A stretch of DNA of 64,000 nt, from positions 5,040,739 to 5,104,738 of the forward strand of contig NZ_JBEWSZ010000001.1 of NCBI RefSeq assembly GCF_040537815.1, written 5' to 3'. A program made the position numbers and the translations under genes. This DNA is from Mesorhizobium shangrilense. GTDB lineage: Bacteria; Pseudomonadota; Alphaproteobacteria; Rhizobiales; Rhizobiaceae. Every line of letters starts with the position of its first letter. Within the stretch, counting starts at the first letter, position 1. The notes under the pieces were generated by a model that saw only the letters and a list, made by a program, of their open reading frames with translations, ran no database searches and was not told where the DNA came from. Shown here piece by piece: positions 8,852-18,730 of the stretch.

Positions 8852-10083
8852 GCCTCGCCGTGCCCTGCTATCATCATCGCCTCGAGCGCCAGCCGGTCGA
8901 CCTTGCGCATGCGTTCCGATTCGGATTTCAGCTGGCCGCAGGCGGCCAGGATGTCGCGGCCACGCGGCGTGCGGATCGGCGAGGCATAGCCGGCATTGTT
9001 GATGTAATCTGCGAATTTCTCGATCGTCTCCCAGTCGGAGCACTGGTAGTTGGTGCCCGGCCAGGGATTGAACGGGATCAGGTTGATCTTGGCGGGAATA
9101 CCCTTGAGCAGCTTGATCAGGCCCTTGGCGTCCTCGATGGAATCGTTGACGTCCTTCAGCATCACATATTCGAAGGTGATGCGCTTGGCGTTCGACAGGC
9201 CGGGATAGGCGCGGCAAGCCTCGATCAGTTCCTTCAGCGGATACTTCTTGTTGATCGGCACCAGCAGGTCGCGCAAATCATCGTTGGTGGCATGCAGCGA
9301 GATCGCCAGCATGACGCCGATCTCCTCGCCGGTGCGGAAGATTTCGGGCACGACGCCGGAGGTCGAGAGCGTAATGCGGCGCTTGGACAAGGACAGGCCG
9401 TCGCCATCGGAGGCGATCAGCAGCGCCTTCTTGACCGCCTCGAAATTGTAGAGCGGCTCGCCCATGCCCATCATGACGATGTTGGACACTTTGCGGCCCT
9501 CGGCCGGCACGATGGCGCCGTCGGGCGTATCGCGGTCAGGGAAATCACCGAGCCGGTCGCGCGCGGTGAGCAGCTGAGCGAGGATTTCCTCGGCGGTCAG
9601 ATTGCGCACCAGCTTCTGCGTGCCGGTGTGACAGAACGAGCAGGTCAGCGTGCAGCCGACCTGCGAGGAGATGCAGAGCGTGCCGCGGCCTTCCTCTGGA
9701 ATGTAGACGGTCTCGATCTCCACGGGCCGGCCGGCGCCGCGCGGCGGAAAGCGGAACAGCCATTTGCGGGTGCCGTCCGAAGAAATCTGCTCCTCGACGA
9801 TCTCGGGCCTGGCGACCGTGAAATGCTTGTCCAGTTCGGCGCGCAAATCCTTGGAGATGTTGAACATGCCGGCAAAATCGGAAACGCCGCGCACATACAT
9901 CCAGTGCCAGAGCTGCTGGGCGCGCATCTTGGCCTGGCGCTCGGGCACGATGCCCGATGCAACCAGGGCTTCGCCGATTTCAGCGCGAGTCAGGCCGATC
10001 AGCGTCGGCTTTTCGGGCTGTGCGGCGCGGGCGCGCAACGCATCACGGGCACCTTCGGCGGTGAGATCAAGCGACAGGGTCAT
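8848..10083 (-). CDS. rlmN: Dual-specificity 23S rRNA/tRNA adenine C2 methyltransferase
   Basis: A 411-residue radical-SAM enzyme that methylates C2 of A2503 in 23S rRNA and A37 of some tRNAs. The iron-sulfur motif CxxxCxxC lies at residues 144-151 (C144, C148, C151), the SAM-binding MGMGEP follows, and the Cys that forms the methylated intermediate is C382 in AACGQL. The ATG at 10083 gives the normal length; the open frame extends upstream without family resemblance. It is first in a coupled run with two small membrane protein genes. Confidence 0.96.
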   Translation of the reverse strand: MTLSLDLTAEGARDALRARAAQPEKPTLIGLTRAEIGEALVASGIVPERQAKMRAQQLWHWMYVRGVSDFAGMFNISKDLRAELDKHFTVARPEIVEEQISSDGTRKWLFRFPPRGAGRPVEIETVYIPEEGRGTLCISSQVGCTLTCSFCHTGTQKLVRNLTAEEILAQLLTARDRLGDFPDRDTPDGAIVPAEGRKVSNIVMMGMGEPLYNFEAVKKALLIASDGDGLSLSKRRITLSTSGVVPEIFRTGEEIGVMLAISLHATNDDLRDLLVPINKKYPLKELIEACRAYPGLSNAKRITFEYVMLKDVNDSIEDAKGLIKLLKGIPAKINLIPFNPWPGTNYQCSDWETIEKFADYINNAGYASPIRTPRGRDILAACGQLKSESERMRKVDRLALEAMMIAGHGEA

Positions 10084-10275
10084 GGCGGTGCTTATATAGG
10101 GACGAGGCGAAGCCGATCCACAGAGTGTCGGAAAACAAGCGCGGCGCATAGCACAGCTTGGCGCCGGAGTCATGGCATATGGCAGCTCACGCTGTTTTGT
10201 CCGTCCTTGCCGGCTTCCGGTTTAACGGCCCGCCTGCCTGTGTTAGGGCTCGCCATCCCCCTCCCGAGGATCGAC

Positions 10276-11628
10276 ATGGCCCGCACATCGCGAAAATATC
10301 CCATGCTGCGGCGTTCGCGTGCGATGTGGGGCTCGCGGCGTGTCTGGCAGCCGCGCCTGGTATTCTGGGCCGGCGCCATCGCCATTGGCCTGATCAGCGT
10401 GCTGTTCGCGGTGCTGGCCGACAAGGCGCAAGGTCTGTTCCATGCGATCACCGGCAATGAGGGCGGCTGGCGGAGTTTCCTGCCGCTCGCCATCACGCCG
10501 CTCGGGTTTGTTCTCTGCGCGTGGCTCGCCCATGCCTTCTTTCCGGGCTCGCAAGGCAGCGGCATCCCGCAGGCGATCGCCGCCCGGCACCTGCGTGACG
10601 ACGACGATCGAAGCCACCTTCTTTCGCTGCGGCTGGCGGCGGGCAAGATCGCGCTGACCATTGTCGGCCTGTTCTGCGGCGCGTCGATCGGCCGCGAAGG
10701 TCCGACCGTGCAGGTTGGCGCATCGCTGATGCTGCAGGTGGCGCGCTGGGGCGGCATGGCGCAGGCGCGCGGCCTGATCCTGGCCGGCTCGGCCGCCGGT
10801 ATCGCGGCAGCCTTCAACACGCCGCTGGCCGGCATTGTCTTCGCCATCGAGGAGATGGGCCGCACCTATGAAGCGCGTACCAACGGACTGGTGCTGACGG
10901 CGGTGATCCTGGCTGGTCTTGCCTCGCTCGGCCTGCTCGGCAACTACACCTATTTCGGCGTCGCCAAGGAGACGATCTCCTTTGCCGCCTGGCCGCTGGT
11001 GATTGCCTGCGGCGTCATCGGCGGCGGTTTTGGCGCGCTGTTCTCCTTGCTGGCGCTCAAGGTGACACGGCGGATCCGGCGCTGGCACACACAGCAACCG
11101 CTGCGCCGCGCCCTGATCGTGGCGGCTGTCTGCGGATTGCTGGTGGCCGCCATCGGCATCGCGTCGGGCGGACTGACGTTCGGGACCGGCTATGTGCAAG
11201 CGCGCAGCGCGGTCGAGGGGGCTCCACTGCCATGGTTCTTCTTCGCCCAGAAGTTCCTGGCTGGGCTGTTGTCGATGATCTCTGGCATTCCCGGTGGCAT
11301 CTTCGCGCCGTCGCTGGCGGTGGGCGCCGGCATCGGCAGTTCGCTCGGCCTTGTCTTCGGCGCCAGCACCGGCATCGCGGCGCTGCTTGGCATGGCCGGC
11401 TATTTCGCCGGCGTGGTGCAGGCGCCGATGACGGCCTTCGTCATCATCCTCGAGATGACTGGCAACCACGACAATGTCATCGCGCTGATGCTGGCCTCCA
11501 TGCTGGGCTACGGTACGGCACGGATAATCTCGCACGAGCCGCTCTATCACGCGCTGTCGCGGGTTTTCATCGCCGATGCCATCAGGCGGCGGCGGGCGGA
11601 AGCCGCGCCGGAATCAGCGCCAGGCTGA
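10276..11628 (+). CDS. ClC-type chloride/proton antiporter
   Basis: A 450-residue membrane protein with the three ClC signatures: GSGIPQ (about residue 95), GREGPTVQ (about 138, its Glu being the external gate) and GIFAPSLAVGA (about 340). The Glu pair in FAIEEMG matches the internal proton-path Glu of the E. coli transporter, so an antiporter is likelier than a channel. No CBS domains follow. The ATG at 10276 was chosen because upstream in-frame sequence runs into the antisense of rlmN and is not protein-like. Confidence 0.93.
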   Translation: MARTSRKYPMLRRSRAMWGSRRVWQPRLVFWAGAIAIGLISVLFAVLADKAQGLFHAITGNEGGWRSFLPLAITPLGFVLCAWLAHAFFPGSQGSGIPQAIAARHLRDDDDRSHLLSLRLAAGKIALTIVGLFCGASIGREGPTVQVGASLMLQVARWGGMAQARGLILAGSAAGIAAAFNTPLAGIVFAIEEMGRTYEARTNGLVLTAVILAGLASLGLLGNYTYFGVAKETISFAAWPLVIACGVIGGGFGALFSLLALKVTRRIRRWHTQQPLRRALIVAAVCGLLVAAIGIASGGLTFGTGYVQARSAVEGAPLPWFFFAQKFLAGLLSMISGIPGGIFAPSLAVGAGIGSSLGLVFGASTGIAALLGMAGYFAGVVQAPMTAFVIILEMTGNHDNVIALMLASMLGYGTARIISHEPLYHALSRVFIADAIRRRRAEAAPESAPG

Positions 11629-11643
11629 GGAGCAGGTCCTGGA

Positions 11644-11680
11644 AAGCAAAAAGGCCGGGCTGCGTGGCCCGGCCTTTCAT
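11644..11680 (-). terminator. Rho-independent terminator, mainly for the IalB-like gene
   Basis: The arms aaaggccgggc (11650-11660) and gcccggccttt (11667-11677) enclose tgcgtg. On the minus strand a run of T follows, serving the IalB-like gene; the plus side has only ttt and may stop the ClC transcript less efficiently. Confidence 0.8.
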
Positions 11681-11697
11681 TCAAATCCGGCCTTTGC

Positions 11698-12201
11698 CTA
11701 TTTGCACTTGGCGATCGACGACAGCGCCGCCGAAATGCCCTTCAGCGAGAAGACATAGGAAGTGGGGTTGCCGCGACCCGACTTGGCCGTCACCTTCATG
11801 TCGGTGCCGGTCTTCATCGCGGCGATCAGCACAGGCTCCTCGGCGGCATTCTCGACCCAGGCCGACTTGCCGCGCGTGAACATCGAGAACGACTTCTTGT
11901 CGATGGTGACGGTGGCCTTGGAGCCTTCCTGGAAGGTGTAGCCGGCGATGAACTGCGGCTCGTAGGACACCTGCTGCCCCGGACGCTGGCTGACGAAAAA
12001 GAACATGTCGCCATGGTCGAGCGTCGGCGGCTGCTTGTCGGTCGGCACCGTCAGCACGTAGCAGACCTTGCCGCCGGCCGCCTGGTAACTGTAGGTGCCC
12101 CAGGCATTGTGCTGGCCGATCTTGGTCGCCGACTGCGCCAGCGCCGGCGCTGTCACGGCCACCAGGACCAGGCTTGAAACTATAGCTATCAATCCGCGCA
12201 T
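11698..12201 (-). CDS. Invasion-associated locus B (IalB) family secreted protein
   Basis: A 167-residue protein with a clear signal peptide (LIAIVSSLVLVAVTAPALAQ). The mature part, with a W near the start, CYVLT, SQRPGQ and a C-terminal KCK, matches the IalB family of alphaproteobacterial periplasmic proteins. IalB of Bartonella is linked to erythrocyte invasion, but most family members in soil bacteria have no known role. It stands alone with a terminator behind it. Confidence 0.8.
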   Translation of the reverse strand: MRGLIAIVSSLVLVAVTAPALAQSATKIGQHNAWGTYSYQAAGGKVCYVLTVPTDKQPPTLDHGDMFFFVSQRPGQQVSYEPQFIAGYTFQEGSKATVTIDKKSFSMFTRGKSAWVENAAEEPVLIAAMKTGTDMKVTAKSGRGNPTSYVFSLKGISAALSSIAKCK

Positions 12202-12314
12202 CGTTTTTCCCGTATTCCAAATGGTGCGGAGGCAGGCCGGCTTGGCGTCCTGCCCGTCGCTTCATTTTGATTTAATCTGGGTTACCAAACGGTGAATTTT
12301 CCTCAAGAAAAGGA

Positions 12315-12447
12315 CCCTCACCCCAGTAAACCGCCGCCGTCTCCATGCCGCCGCTTGAGAAGGCGGCCAACACGATGTCCCTGTTTCGAGTTGGAGGCCA
12401 CGAAAGCGGCAAGAGTTTGACTGTCCCCGTTGTCGCTGGGTGAGAGG
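12315..12447. repeat. Possible degenerate rhizobial palindromic repeat
   Basis: The stretch is bounded by ccctcacccc (12315-12324) and gggtgagagg (12438-12447), which are near-complementary. The ends resemble the mosaic palindromic repeats elsewhere in the window, but the inside is not alignable by eye. It fills most of the 264-base gap between the IalB-like and YkvA-like genes. Confidence 0.35.
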
Positions 12448-12465
12448 ATCAACGATGCCGCGCGG

Positions 12466-12828
12466 TCAGTTGTTGTCGGCAATCGCCTGCTTGGCGGCGA
12501 GCCGGTGCGCGGGCGTGATATGGGCGCTGACAGCGGTGATCGCGGCGGTCAGAACGGCGATGTCGTCGGTAAAGCCAATGCCGAAGATGAAGTCGGGGAT
12601 GATATCCACCGGCAGCACGAAATAGCCGAGCGCGGCCAGCAATATGCCCTTGGCGCGCAGCGGCGTGTTCTTGTCCATGGCGCAGTAGTAGGCGGCGACC
12701 ACGTCTTCCATGAACGGAATGTGCCGCGCGGCCTTCTTCGCCGTGCGCCAGAATTTCTCGCGCACTTCGCTCTCATCGCCCAGCCTGTCGCGAAAGCCGA
12801 AGAAATCAAAACCGGATTCTTGCGCCAT
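12466..12828 (-). CDS. YkvA/DUF1232 family small membrane protein
   Basis: A 120-residue protein. The central segment ALGYFVLPVDIIPDF followed by GFTDDIAVL is the DUF1232 signature. One or two hydrophobic segments suggest membrane association. The ATG at 12828 has a strong AAGGAGA ribosome site. The function of the family is not established. Confidence 0.88.
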   Translation of the reverse strand: MAQESGFDFFGFRDRLGDESEVREKFWRTAKKAARHIPFMEDVVAAYYCAMDKNTPLRAKGILLAALGYFVLPVDIIPDFIFGIGFTDDIAVLTAAITAVSAHITPAHRLAAKQAIADNN

Positions 12829-12968
12829 CAGTTTCTCCTTGCTGTGCCCGTGCGTCTCTTTTCCCGCACGGGTTGCGGGGAAAATGTGGTGAAAGCACAA
12901 GTCCGCTACAAGATGCCGCCGCCGATTTGCGATCCGCAGTTCCATCGCAAGCATGCTTGCGAGGCTTT

Positions 12969-13265
12969 TCAGCCGCCGAAATAGCGGTTCATCTTCTTGG
13001 CCAGCTCGAAATCGAGCACGCTGAGGCCGCCGAGATCGTGTGTGTTCAATGTGACATCCACCGTCTTGTAGACGTTGAACCACTCAGGGTGATGGTCCAT
13101 CTTCTCTGCCGCCAGCGCCACGCGGGTCATGAAGGCGAAAGCCTCGGAGAAGTTCTTGAAGGTGAAGGTGCGCTTGATGGCGCCGCCGTCCTTGGCCAAC
13201 GTCCAGCCCTCAAGGCCGGCCAAGGCCTCGGCAATCGCGTCCTTGCCCAGTTTCTCTCTCGCCAT
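12969..13265 (-). CDS. phhB: Pterin-4a-carbinolamine dehydratase
   Basis: A 98-residue enzyme that dehydrates 4a-hydroxytetrahydrobiopterin, recycling the pterin cofactor. The signature EKMDHHPEW near residues 57-65, followed by [12 protein letters not shown], contains the catalytic His pair. The length is typical. No aromatic amino-acid hydroxylase is nearby, so its pterin partner is unknown. It is divergent from the phosphatase gene at 13372. Confidence 0.92.
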   Translation of the reverse strand: MAREKLGKDAIAEALAGLEGWTLAKDGGAIKRTFTFKNFSEAFAFMTRVALAAEKMDHHPEWFNVYKTVDVTLNTHDLGGLSVLDFELAKKMNRYFGG

Positions 13266-13371
13266 GTCCGCTTCCCATGCTATTGCGACCGAAGTCGTCA
13301 CCATAGTGCAAGTCGCCCAAGAATGCTCAGCGGTTTTGGGACAACGACATGCGCCGGAGCAGCTGGAATCG

Positions 13372-13890
13372 ATGAGCGCGAAGCCTATAGAGTCCGTTCT
13401 TTTTGTCTGCCTCGGCAATATCTGCCGGTCACCGCTGGCCGAGGGCGTGTTTCGCGCGGTTCTGGCGGAGCGCGGACTGGATCGTCACGTGCTGATCGAT
13501 TCGGCGGGCACCGGCGGCTGGCATGCCGGCGAGGCGCCGGACCGGCGTTCGATTGCGATTGCCGCGCAGCACGGCGTCGACATTTCCGGGCAGAAGGCGC
13601 GCAAGGTGACGCTGGACGACTTCTCCCGATTCGACCTCATCCTCGGCGTGGACCGGTCAAATGTCGCCGATCTCAAGGCGCTGGCGTCTGCCGGAACACG
13701 CGACCGGGTTCATCTGTTCCTGGAATTGGCGGAGGATCGGCCACGCGACGTGCCGGATCCCTATTACGACGGGCCGGAAGCGTTCGCTTCCGTCTACCGC
13801 ATGATTCGCACGGCGTCGGAAGCACTGGCGACGCGGCTCGAAGCGCGGCTGTCGACATCCGATAATGGCCAGGCCTCTTCGACAATATAG
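13372..13890 (+). CDS. Low-molecular-weight protein tyrosine phosphatase
   Basis: A 172-residue phosphatase. The P-loop CLGNICRS holds the nucleophile C13 and R19 (CX5R), and DPYYDG near residue 127 supplies the general acid Asp. The last 97 bases overlap the 3' end of the convergent thpR gene. The ATG at 13372 puts the P-loop at the usual distance from the N-terminus. Its substrate is unknown; an arsenate reductase role is possible but the context offers no arsenic genes. Confidence 0.92.
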   Translation: MSAKPIESVLFVCLGNICRSPLAEGVFRAVLAERGLDRHVLIDSAGTGGWHAGEAPDRRSIAIAAQHGVDISGQKARKVTLDDFSRFDLILGVDRSNVADLKALASAGTRDRVHLFLELAEDRPRDVPDPYYDGPEAFASVYRMIRTASEALATRLEARLSTSDNGQASSTI

Positions 13891-14390
13891 GGGCCACCGC
13901 CAACCGAATCGCGCGACGACATCAGCACAAAGCGGCCGACACGGAACGGCAATGTCGAGAAGTTGCCCCGCGCCGACAGATACTGGGCAACGTCGAGCGG
14001 GCTCGAATTGCGCAGCCGCGCGAGCGTCACATGCGGCATGAACTTGCGGGGGTCGGCGGGAATGCCGAGCCGCTGGCAGATACGGTCGATCTCGCCCTGC
14101 AACGCCGCAAGGTCGGGCGATGCGGAAACGCCGGCCCACACGGCGTGCGGCTTCTTCTGGCCGAAGGCACCGACGCCGGACAGGTTCAGGGAGAAGGACG
14201 GGCGGTGGACCCGGTCGAGCGCGTTGGCGATCTCGTCGGCGACATGGCCCTCGACATCGCCGATGAAGCGCAGCGTCATGTGGTAGTTTTCGACGTCGAT
14301 CCAGCGGGCGCCCGGCAGGCCGCCCCGCAGCAGGGACAGCGAAAGGGCGGCGTCACGCGGAATTTCGAGGGCGGTGAAAAGACGCGGCAT
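13794..14390 (-). CDS. thpR: RNA 2',3'-cyclic 3'-phosphodiesterase (2H family)
   Basis: A 198-residue 2H phosphoesterase with both catalytic motifs, HMT at residues 37-39 and HVT near 123. The family hydrolyses 2',3'-cyclic phosphate ends of RNA. The C-terminal tail after [12 protein letters not shown] is longer than usual by about 25 residues and is the part that overlaps the phosphatase gene on the other strand. The ATG at 14390 matches the family N-terminus MPRLFTALEIP. Confidence 0.9.
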   Translation of the reverse strand: MPRLFTALEIPRDAALSLSLLRGGLPGARWIDVENYHMTLRFIGDVEGHVADEIANALDRVHRPSFSLNLSGVGAFGQKKPHAVWAGVSASPDLAALQGEIDRICQRLGIPADPRKFMPHVTLARLRNSSPLDVAQYLSARGNFSTLPFRVGRFVLMSSRDSVGGGPYIVEEAWPLSDVDSRASSRVASASDAVRIMR

Positions 14391-14529
14391 GAATGAGCCT
14401 CCCTTCCTCGAATCGAACTGTGCCCCTAGCGAATCATCGATATTCAAGCGGGGCAAGATGTTTGTTGGTCACAGGTCCGGCAAAAAAGTTTCCCCTGCGG
14501 AAGACGACCCCGGCGCTTGCCACAACGCC

Positions 14530-15174
14530 TCAGGATCCGCCCTGTACGGACGCAATGGCCTTTTCAACGGTGGGTAGAATACGCTCGACCATCTGGTCGA
14601 CGCCTTGCGCGTTCGGGTGCATGCCGTCCTCGAGCTGCAGGGCCGGCTGGCCGGCGACGCCATCGAGAAAGAACGGATAAAGCGTGACGCCGTATTTTTC
14701 GGAGAGGTCCGGAAAGATGGCGTCGAAGGCGTGCTGGTAGTCCGGGCCGAGATTGGGCGCGGCGCGCATGCCGGCCAGCAGCACGGCGACCTTGCGCTGC
14801 TTCAATCTGGTCAGCATCTCATCGAGATTCTTTTGCGTGATATCGGGCGAAATGCCGCGCAGCATGTCGTTGGCGCCGAGCTCCAGGATGACCAGTTGCG
14901 TGCCGTCGGGCACGGACCAGTCGAGCCGCGCCAGGCCGCCGCTCGACGTATCGCCGGAGACGCCGGCATTGGCGACCGTCACGTCACGGCCCTTGGCACG
15001 CAATGCGGCCGCGAGCTTGTCGGTAAAGCCCTGGTCGGGCCCGAGGCCAAAGCCCGCCATCAGGCTGTCACCGAAGCCGACGATCTTGAACGGTTCGGCG
15101 CGCGCCGACGAAATGGCGCCGCAAATGCCGAGGAAAAGGATGAAGGCTGCGGCAACAGTGTGTTTGAAAGACAT
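14530..15174 (-). CDS. tesA: Periplasmic arylesterase / thioesterase I-like SGNH hydrolase
   Basis: A 214-residue secreted hydrolase. A signal peptide covers about residues 1-26. The SGNH blocks are present: GDSL with the nucleophile Ser at about 37, the Gly of block II, GANDML (block III) and DGMHPN (Asp-His, block V). In E. coli tesA is divergent from ybbA-ybbP, and the same arrangement is seen here. The substrate may be lysophospholipid or acyl-thioester; the sequence alone cannot tell. Confidence 0.9.
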   Translation of the reverse strand: MSFKHTVAAAFILFLGICGAISSARAEPFKIVGFGDSLMAGFGLGPDQGFTDKLAAALRAKGRDVTVANAGVSGDTSSGGLARLDWSVPDGTQLVILELGANDMLRGISPDITQKNLDEMLTRLKQRKVAVLLAGMRAAPNLGPDYQHAFDAIFPDLSEKYGVTLYPFFLDGVAGQPALQLEDGMHPNAQGVDQMVERILPTVEKAIASVQGGS

Positions 15175-15265
15175 GCGGCAGGCCCCATATGACCAAGGAA
15201 TTCCTTCGGGGAAGGTCTCTTTCGGCACAGGCGGATTTCGACCTTCCCCTCCCATATAGGACGAT

Positions 15266-15967
15266 TTGATTTTGACAGAAGCCGTCATCGCGCTGAAAGA
15301 CATATCGCTGGCGCTCGGCGAAGGCGCGTCTTCCGTCCACGTGCTGAAAGGCGTCAGCCTCAATGTCGCAAGCGGCGAGGCGACTGGCATCGTCGGCCCT
15401 TCGGGTTCCGGCAAGTCAACCTTGCTGATGGTTCTGGCCGGCCTGGAGCGGGTCGATTCGGGAACGATACGAATCGCCGGTGAGTTGCTGAACGGCAAGA
15501 CCGAGGACCAGATCGCATCGTTTCGTGGCCGAAATATCGGCATCGTCTTCCAGTCCTTCCATCTCATTCCAAACATGACGGCGCTTGAAAATGTCGCGGT
15601 GCCGCTGGAACTGGCTGGTCATGCCGATCCGTTCGGCGTTGCCGCCCGGGAACTGGCGGCGGTGGGCCTGAGCGACCGCGTCACCCATTATCCCGGCGAA
15701 TTGTCGGGTGGCGAGCAGCAGCGCGTGGCGATCGCCAGGGCGCTGGCGCCGTCGCCGCGCATCCTGATCGCCGACGAACCGACCGGCAATCTCGACCAGG
15801 CGACGGGACGACAGGTCGCCGACCTCTTGTTCGCCAAGGCTGCCGAACGTGGCATGACGCTGGTGCTGGTCACCCATGATCCCGCACTTGCGGCGCGCTG
15901 CAGCCGCCAGGTTTCGATGCGCTCAGGTCGCATCGAGGCGCCAGCGCCCGCCAAGGTGACGGCCTGA
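15266..15967 (+). CDS. ybbA: ABC transporter ATP-binding protein, YbbA/LolD-like
   Basis: A 233-residue ATPase with Walker A GPSGSGKST (about residues 43-51), signature LSGGEQQRVAIARA and Walker B ILIADEPTG. The class is that of MacB/LolD ATPases. The start is a TTG at 15266; a second TTG at 15272 is also possible, both close to AGGA at 15258. The stop overlaps the next ATG by one base (TGATG), so it is coupled to the permease. Confidence 0.9.
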   Translation: MILTEAVIALKDISLALGEGASSVHVLKGVSLNVASGEATGIVGPSGSGKSTLLMVLAGLERVDSGTIRIAGELLNGKTEDQIASFRGRNIGIVFQSFHLIPNMTALENVAVPLELAGHADPFGVAARELAAVGLSDRVTHYPGELSGGEQQRVAIARALAPSPRILIADEPTGNLDQATGRQVADLLFAKAAERGMTLVLVTHDPALAARCSRQVSMRSGRIEAPAPAKVTA

Positions 15968-18516
15968 TGCCGCTTTCGCAGACGCTGAAGCTTGCCGTCC
16001 GGTTCTCGCTGCGCGAGATGCGCGGCGGCCTGTCCGGCTTCCTGATCTTCCTTGCCTGCATCGCGCTTGGCGTCGCGGCGATCGGTGGCGTCAATTCGGT
16101 GGCCCGGGCGATCACCGCCGGCGTCGCCAATCAGGGCCAGACCTTGCTTGGCGGCGACCTGCGCTTCCAGATCAACCAGCGCGACGCGACTGGGGCCGAA
16201 CGCACCTTCCTCAATGGGCTGGGCGCTGTGTCGCACAGCGCCAACATGCGTTCGATGGCACGGCTCGAGGACGGTTCCGACCAGGCGCTGGTCGAGGCCA
16301 AGGCGGTCGACGATGCCTATTCGCTCTACGGCGCGCTGGAGACGGAACCGGCGCTGTCGAAGCAGGACCTGTTCGGCGAAAAATCCGGCGTCTTCGGCGC
16401 GGCGGCGCCCGACCTGCTGTTCGAACGGCTGAACCTCAAGCTGGGCGACAGGCTGAAGCTCGGCAACGCCATTTTCGAACTGCGCGCCAGGCTCGTCACC
16501 GAGCCGGACGCGGTGTCGGAGGGTTTCGGTTTCGCGCCGCGGCTGATGATTTCGACGGATGGGCTTGCCGCCACCGGCCTGATCCAACCGGGCAGCCTGG
16601 TCGAGAACGCCTACAAGATCCGGCTGCCCGCCGGCACCACCGAGGCTGGCATCAAGGCGATCCAGGATCAGGCCGCCAAGGATTTTCCTGAGGCCGGATG
16701 GTCGATCCGCACGCGCAGCAATGCAGCACCCGCTTTGTCTTCCAACATAGAGCGCTTCTCGCAGTTCCTGACGCTGGTCGGGCTAACGGCGCTGTTGGTC
16801 GGCGGCGTCGGCGTGGCCAATGCGGTGCGCGCCTATCTCGACGGCAAGCGCGGCGTTATCGCCACCTTCAAGAGCCTGGGCGCCTCGGGCGGCTTCGTCT
16901 TCACCGTCTATCTTGTGCAGATCCTGTTGATCGCGGCACTTGGCATCGTGCTCGGCCTCATTCTCGGAGCACTGATGCCGTTCGCCGCAAGCGCCGCCCT
17001 GCAGTCGGTTATTCCGGTGCCGGCGGAAGGCGGGTTCTATCCCGGCGCGCTCGGCATGGCGGCGCTGTTCGGGCTGCTGGTGACGCTCGCCTTTGCGCTT
17101 CTGCCGCTGGGCCGCGCCCGCGACGTGCCGGCCACCGCGCTGTTTCGCGAAATGGGACTCGAAGGCCGTGGTTTTCCGCGCGCCCGCTATATCGTGGCGG
17201 CCATCGGCATTGCGCTGCTCTTGGCGGCGCTGGCCATCCTGTTTTCCGGCGACCGCCGCATCGCCTCGATCTTCGTCGGCGCCACCATTGTTGCATTCCT
17301 GGTGCTGCGTCTTGTCGGCGCGCTGGTGCAATGGGCGGCAAGGAAGAGCCCGCGTGTGCGCTTCGTGGCGCTGAGGCTCGCCATCGGCAACATTCACCGT
17401 CCTGGCGCCCTGACACCCTCGGTCGTGCTGTCGCTGGGCCTGGGACTGACGCTGCTGGTAACGCTGGCGCTGATCGACGGCAATCTCAGGCAGCAGATCT
17501 CCGGCAGCCTGCCGGAAAAGGCGCCGAACTTCTTCTTCGTCGACATCCAGAGCAGCGACGTCGATGCGTTCGCCACGCTGGTTGGCAGGCAAGCGCCGCA
17601 AGGTACCTTGGTCAAAGTGCCGATGTTGCGCGGCCGCGTGATGGCGCTGAATGGCATCGCTGTCGACAAGGTCGAGGTTCCCGCCGAAGGCGCCTGGGTG
17701 CTGCGCGGCGATCGCGGCCTGACCTATGACGAGAAGATCCCCGAGAACGCCACGCTGACGGAGGGAACGTGGTGGCCGGACAATTATACCGGCGAGCCTC
17801 TGGTGTCCTTCTCGGCCGAAGAAGGCAAGCAGATCGGGCTGAAGCTGGGTGACACCATCACGGTCAATGTGCTGGGACGCAACGTCACCGCCAGGATCGC
17901 CAATTTCCGGCAGGTGCAATGGGAGACGATGGGGATCAACTTTGTCATGGACTTCTCGCCCAACACATTCGCCGGAGCGCCGCATGGCTGGATGGCGACG
18001 CTGACCGACAAGAACGCCTCGACGGCGGATGACGCCCGTCTTCTCAATGCCGTCACGCGCGCCTTCCCGGCGGTGACCACGGTGCGGGTCAAGGACGCGC
18101 TCGATGTCGTCAACCGGCTGGTCGGCCAGCTCGGCACGGCGATCCGGGTAGCGGCCGGTGTGGCTTTGATCGCTTCGGTGCTGGTGCTGGCCGGCGCGCT
18201 CGCCGCCGGCAACCGGGCGCGTGTCCATGACGCGGTGGTGCTGAAGACGCTTGGCGCGACCCGCAGGACGCTGATAGCGGCCTTCTCGCTGGAATACATG
18301 CTGATCGGGCTCGCCACCGCGGTTTTCGCCCTGGCGGCGGGTAGCGTCGCCGCGTGGTTCGTCGTCGCCAGGATCATGATGCTGCCATCGCATTTCATGC
18401 CGGAGGTGGCGGTGGCGACCATCGTCTTCTCGCTGGTGATCACGGTCGGCATGGGCCTTGCCGGAACCTGGCGGGTGCTCGGACACAAGGCCGCTCCGGT
18501 GCTGCGCAACCTCTGA
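15967..18516 (+). CDS. ybbP: FtsX/MacB-type ABC transporter permease, YbbP-like
   Basis: An 849-residue membrane protein with two FtsX-type permease halves (about residues 260-380 and 710-849), a further hydrophobic block near 400-500, and large periplasmic regions. It partners the YbbA-like ATPase, with which it overlaps, and is divergent from tesA. The complex is thought to act on envelope lipids or lipoproteins, but the substrate of YbbAP is not settled. Confidence 0.9.
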   Translation: MPLSQTLKLAVRFSLREMRGGLSGFLIFLACIALGVAAIGGVNSVARAITAGVANQGQTLLGGDLRFQINQRDATGAERTFLNGLGAVSHSANMRSMARLEDGSDQALVEAKAVDDAYSLYGALETEPALSKQDLFGEKSGVFGAAAPDLLFERLNLKLGDRLKLGNAIFELRARLVTEPDAVSEGFGFAPRLMISTDGLAATGLIQPGSLVENAYKIRLPAGTTEAGIKAIQDQAAKDFPEAGWSIRTRSNAAPALSSNIERFSQFLTLVGLTALLVGGVGVANAVRAYLDGKRGVIATFKSLGASGGFVFTVYLVQILLIAALGIVLGLILGALMPFAASAALQSVIPVPAEGGFYPGALGMAALFGLLVTLAFALLPLGRARDVPATALFREMGLEGRGFPRARYIVAAIGIALLLAALAILFSGDRRIASIFVGATIVAFLVLRLVGALVQWAARKSPRVRFVALRLAIGNIHRPGALTPSVVLSLGLGLTLLVTLALIDGNLRQQISGSLPEKAPNFFFVDIQSSDVDAFATLVGRQAPQGTLVKVPMLRGRVMALNGIAVDKVEVPAEGAWVLRGDRGLTYDEKIPENATLTEGTWWPDNYTGEPLVSFSAEEGKQIGLKLGDTITVNVLGRNVTARIANFRQVQWETMGINFVMDFSPNTFAGAPHGWMATLTDKNASTADDARLLNAVTRAFPAVTTVRVKDALDVVNRLVGQLGTAIRVAAGVALIASVLVLAGALAAGNRARVHDAVVLKTLGATRRTLIAAFSLEYMLIGLATAVFALAAGSVAAWFVVARIMMLPSHFMPEVAVATIVFSLVITVGMGLAGTWRVLGHKAAPVLRNL

Positions 18517-18667
18517 TCCTCGACCGTCGGCGACGCGACTTGATTAAATTTGAGTCATAATCAGCCTCTACAGGCCGAAAAACAGCATTGCGTGCGTCTC
18601 ACGAAGCATTACAGTCCGGTTACGGACTTGTTCTTGACACCGAGAACCATCATATTTCGCCATAGGC

Positions 18668-18730
18668 ATGCTGGAGCCCTGCCAGCGGCGCCTGGGTCCG
18701 ATAGGACCTGACACCCGACGGGGCAGAAGC
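18668..18730 (+). ncRNA. Probable ybhL leader RNA element
   Basis: Directly upstream of the BI-1/YbhL-type gene. An outer stem ctgcc (18679-18683) with ggcag (18722-18726) encloses a perfect hairpin ggtcc-gata-ggacc (18695-18708). A short structured element in this position is known in alphaproteobacteria as the ybhL leader. The assignment rests on position and foldability; I could not run a covariance model. Confidence 0.55.

Noticed and set aside
8860..10275. Long in-frame extension upstream of the ClC gene
   Set aside because: It runs antisense through rlmN, which is clearly the real gene; the ClC family start is at 10276.
13372..13890. Arsenate reductase role for the LMW phosphatase
   Set aside because: The fold is shared, but no arsenic resistance genes are nearby and DPYYDG fits the tyrosine phosphatases.
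18614..18639. TTGACA near 18634 with a hairpin gtccg-gtta-cggac before it, as the BI-1 promoter
   Set aside because: No -10 element is found at a proper distance from the TTGACA, so a promoter call is not supported.
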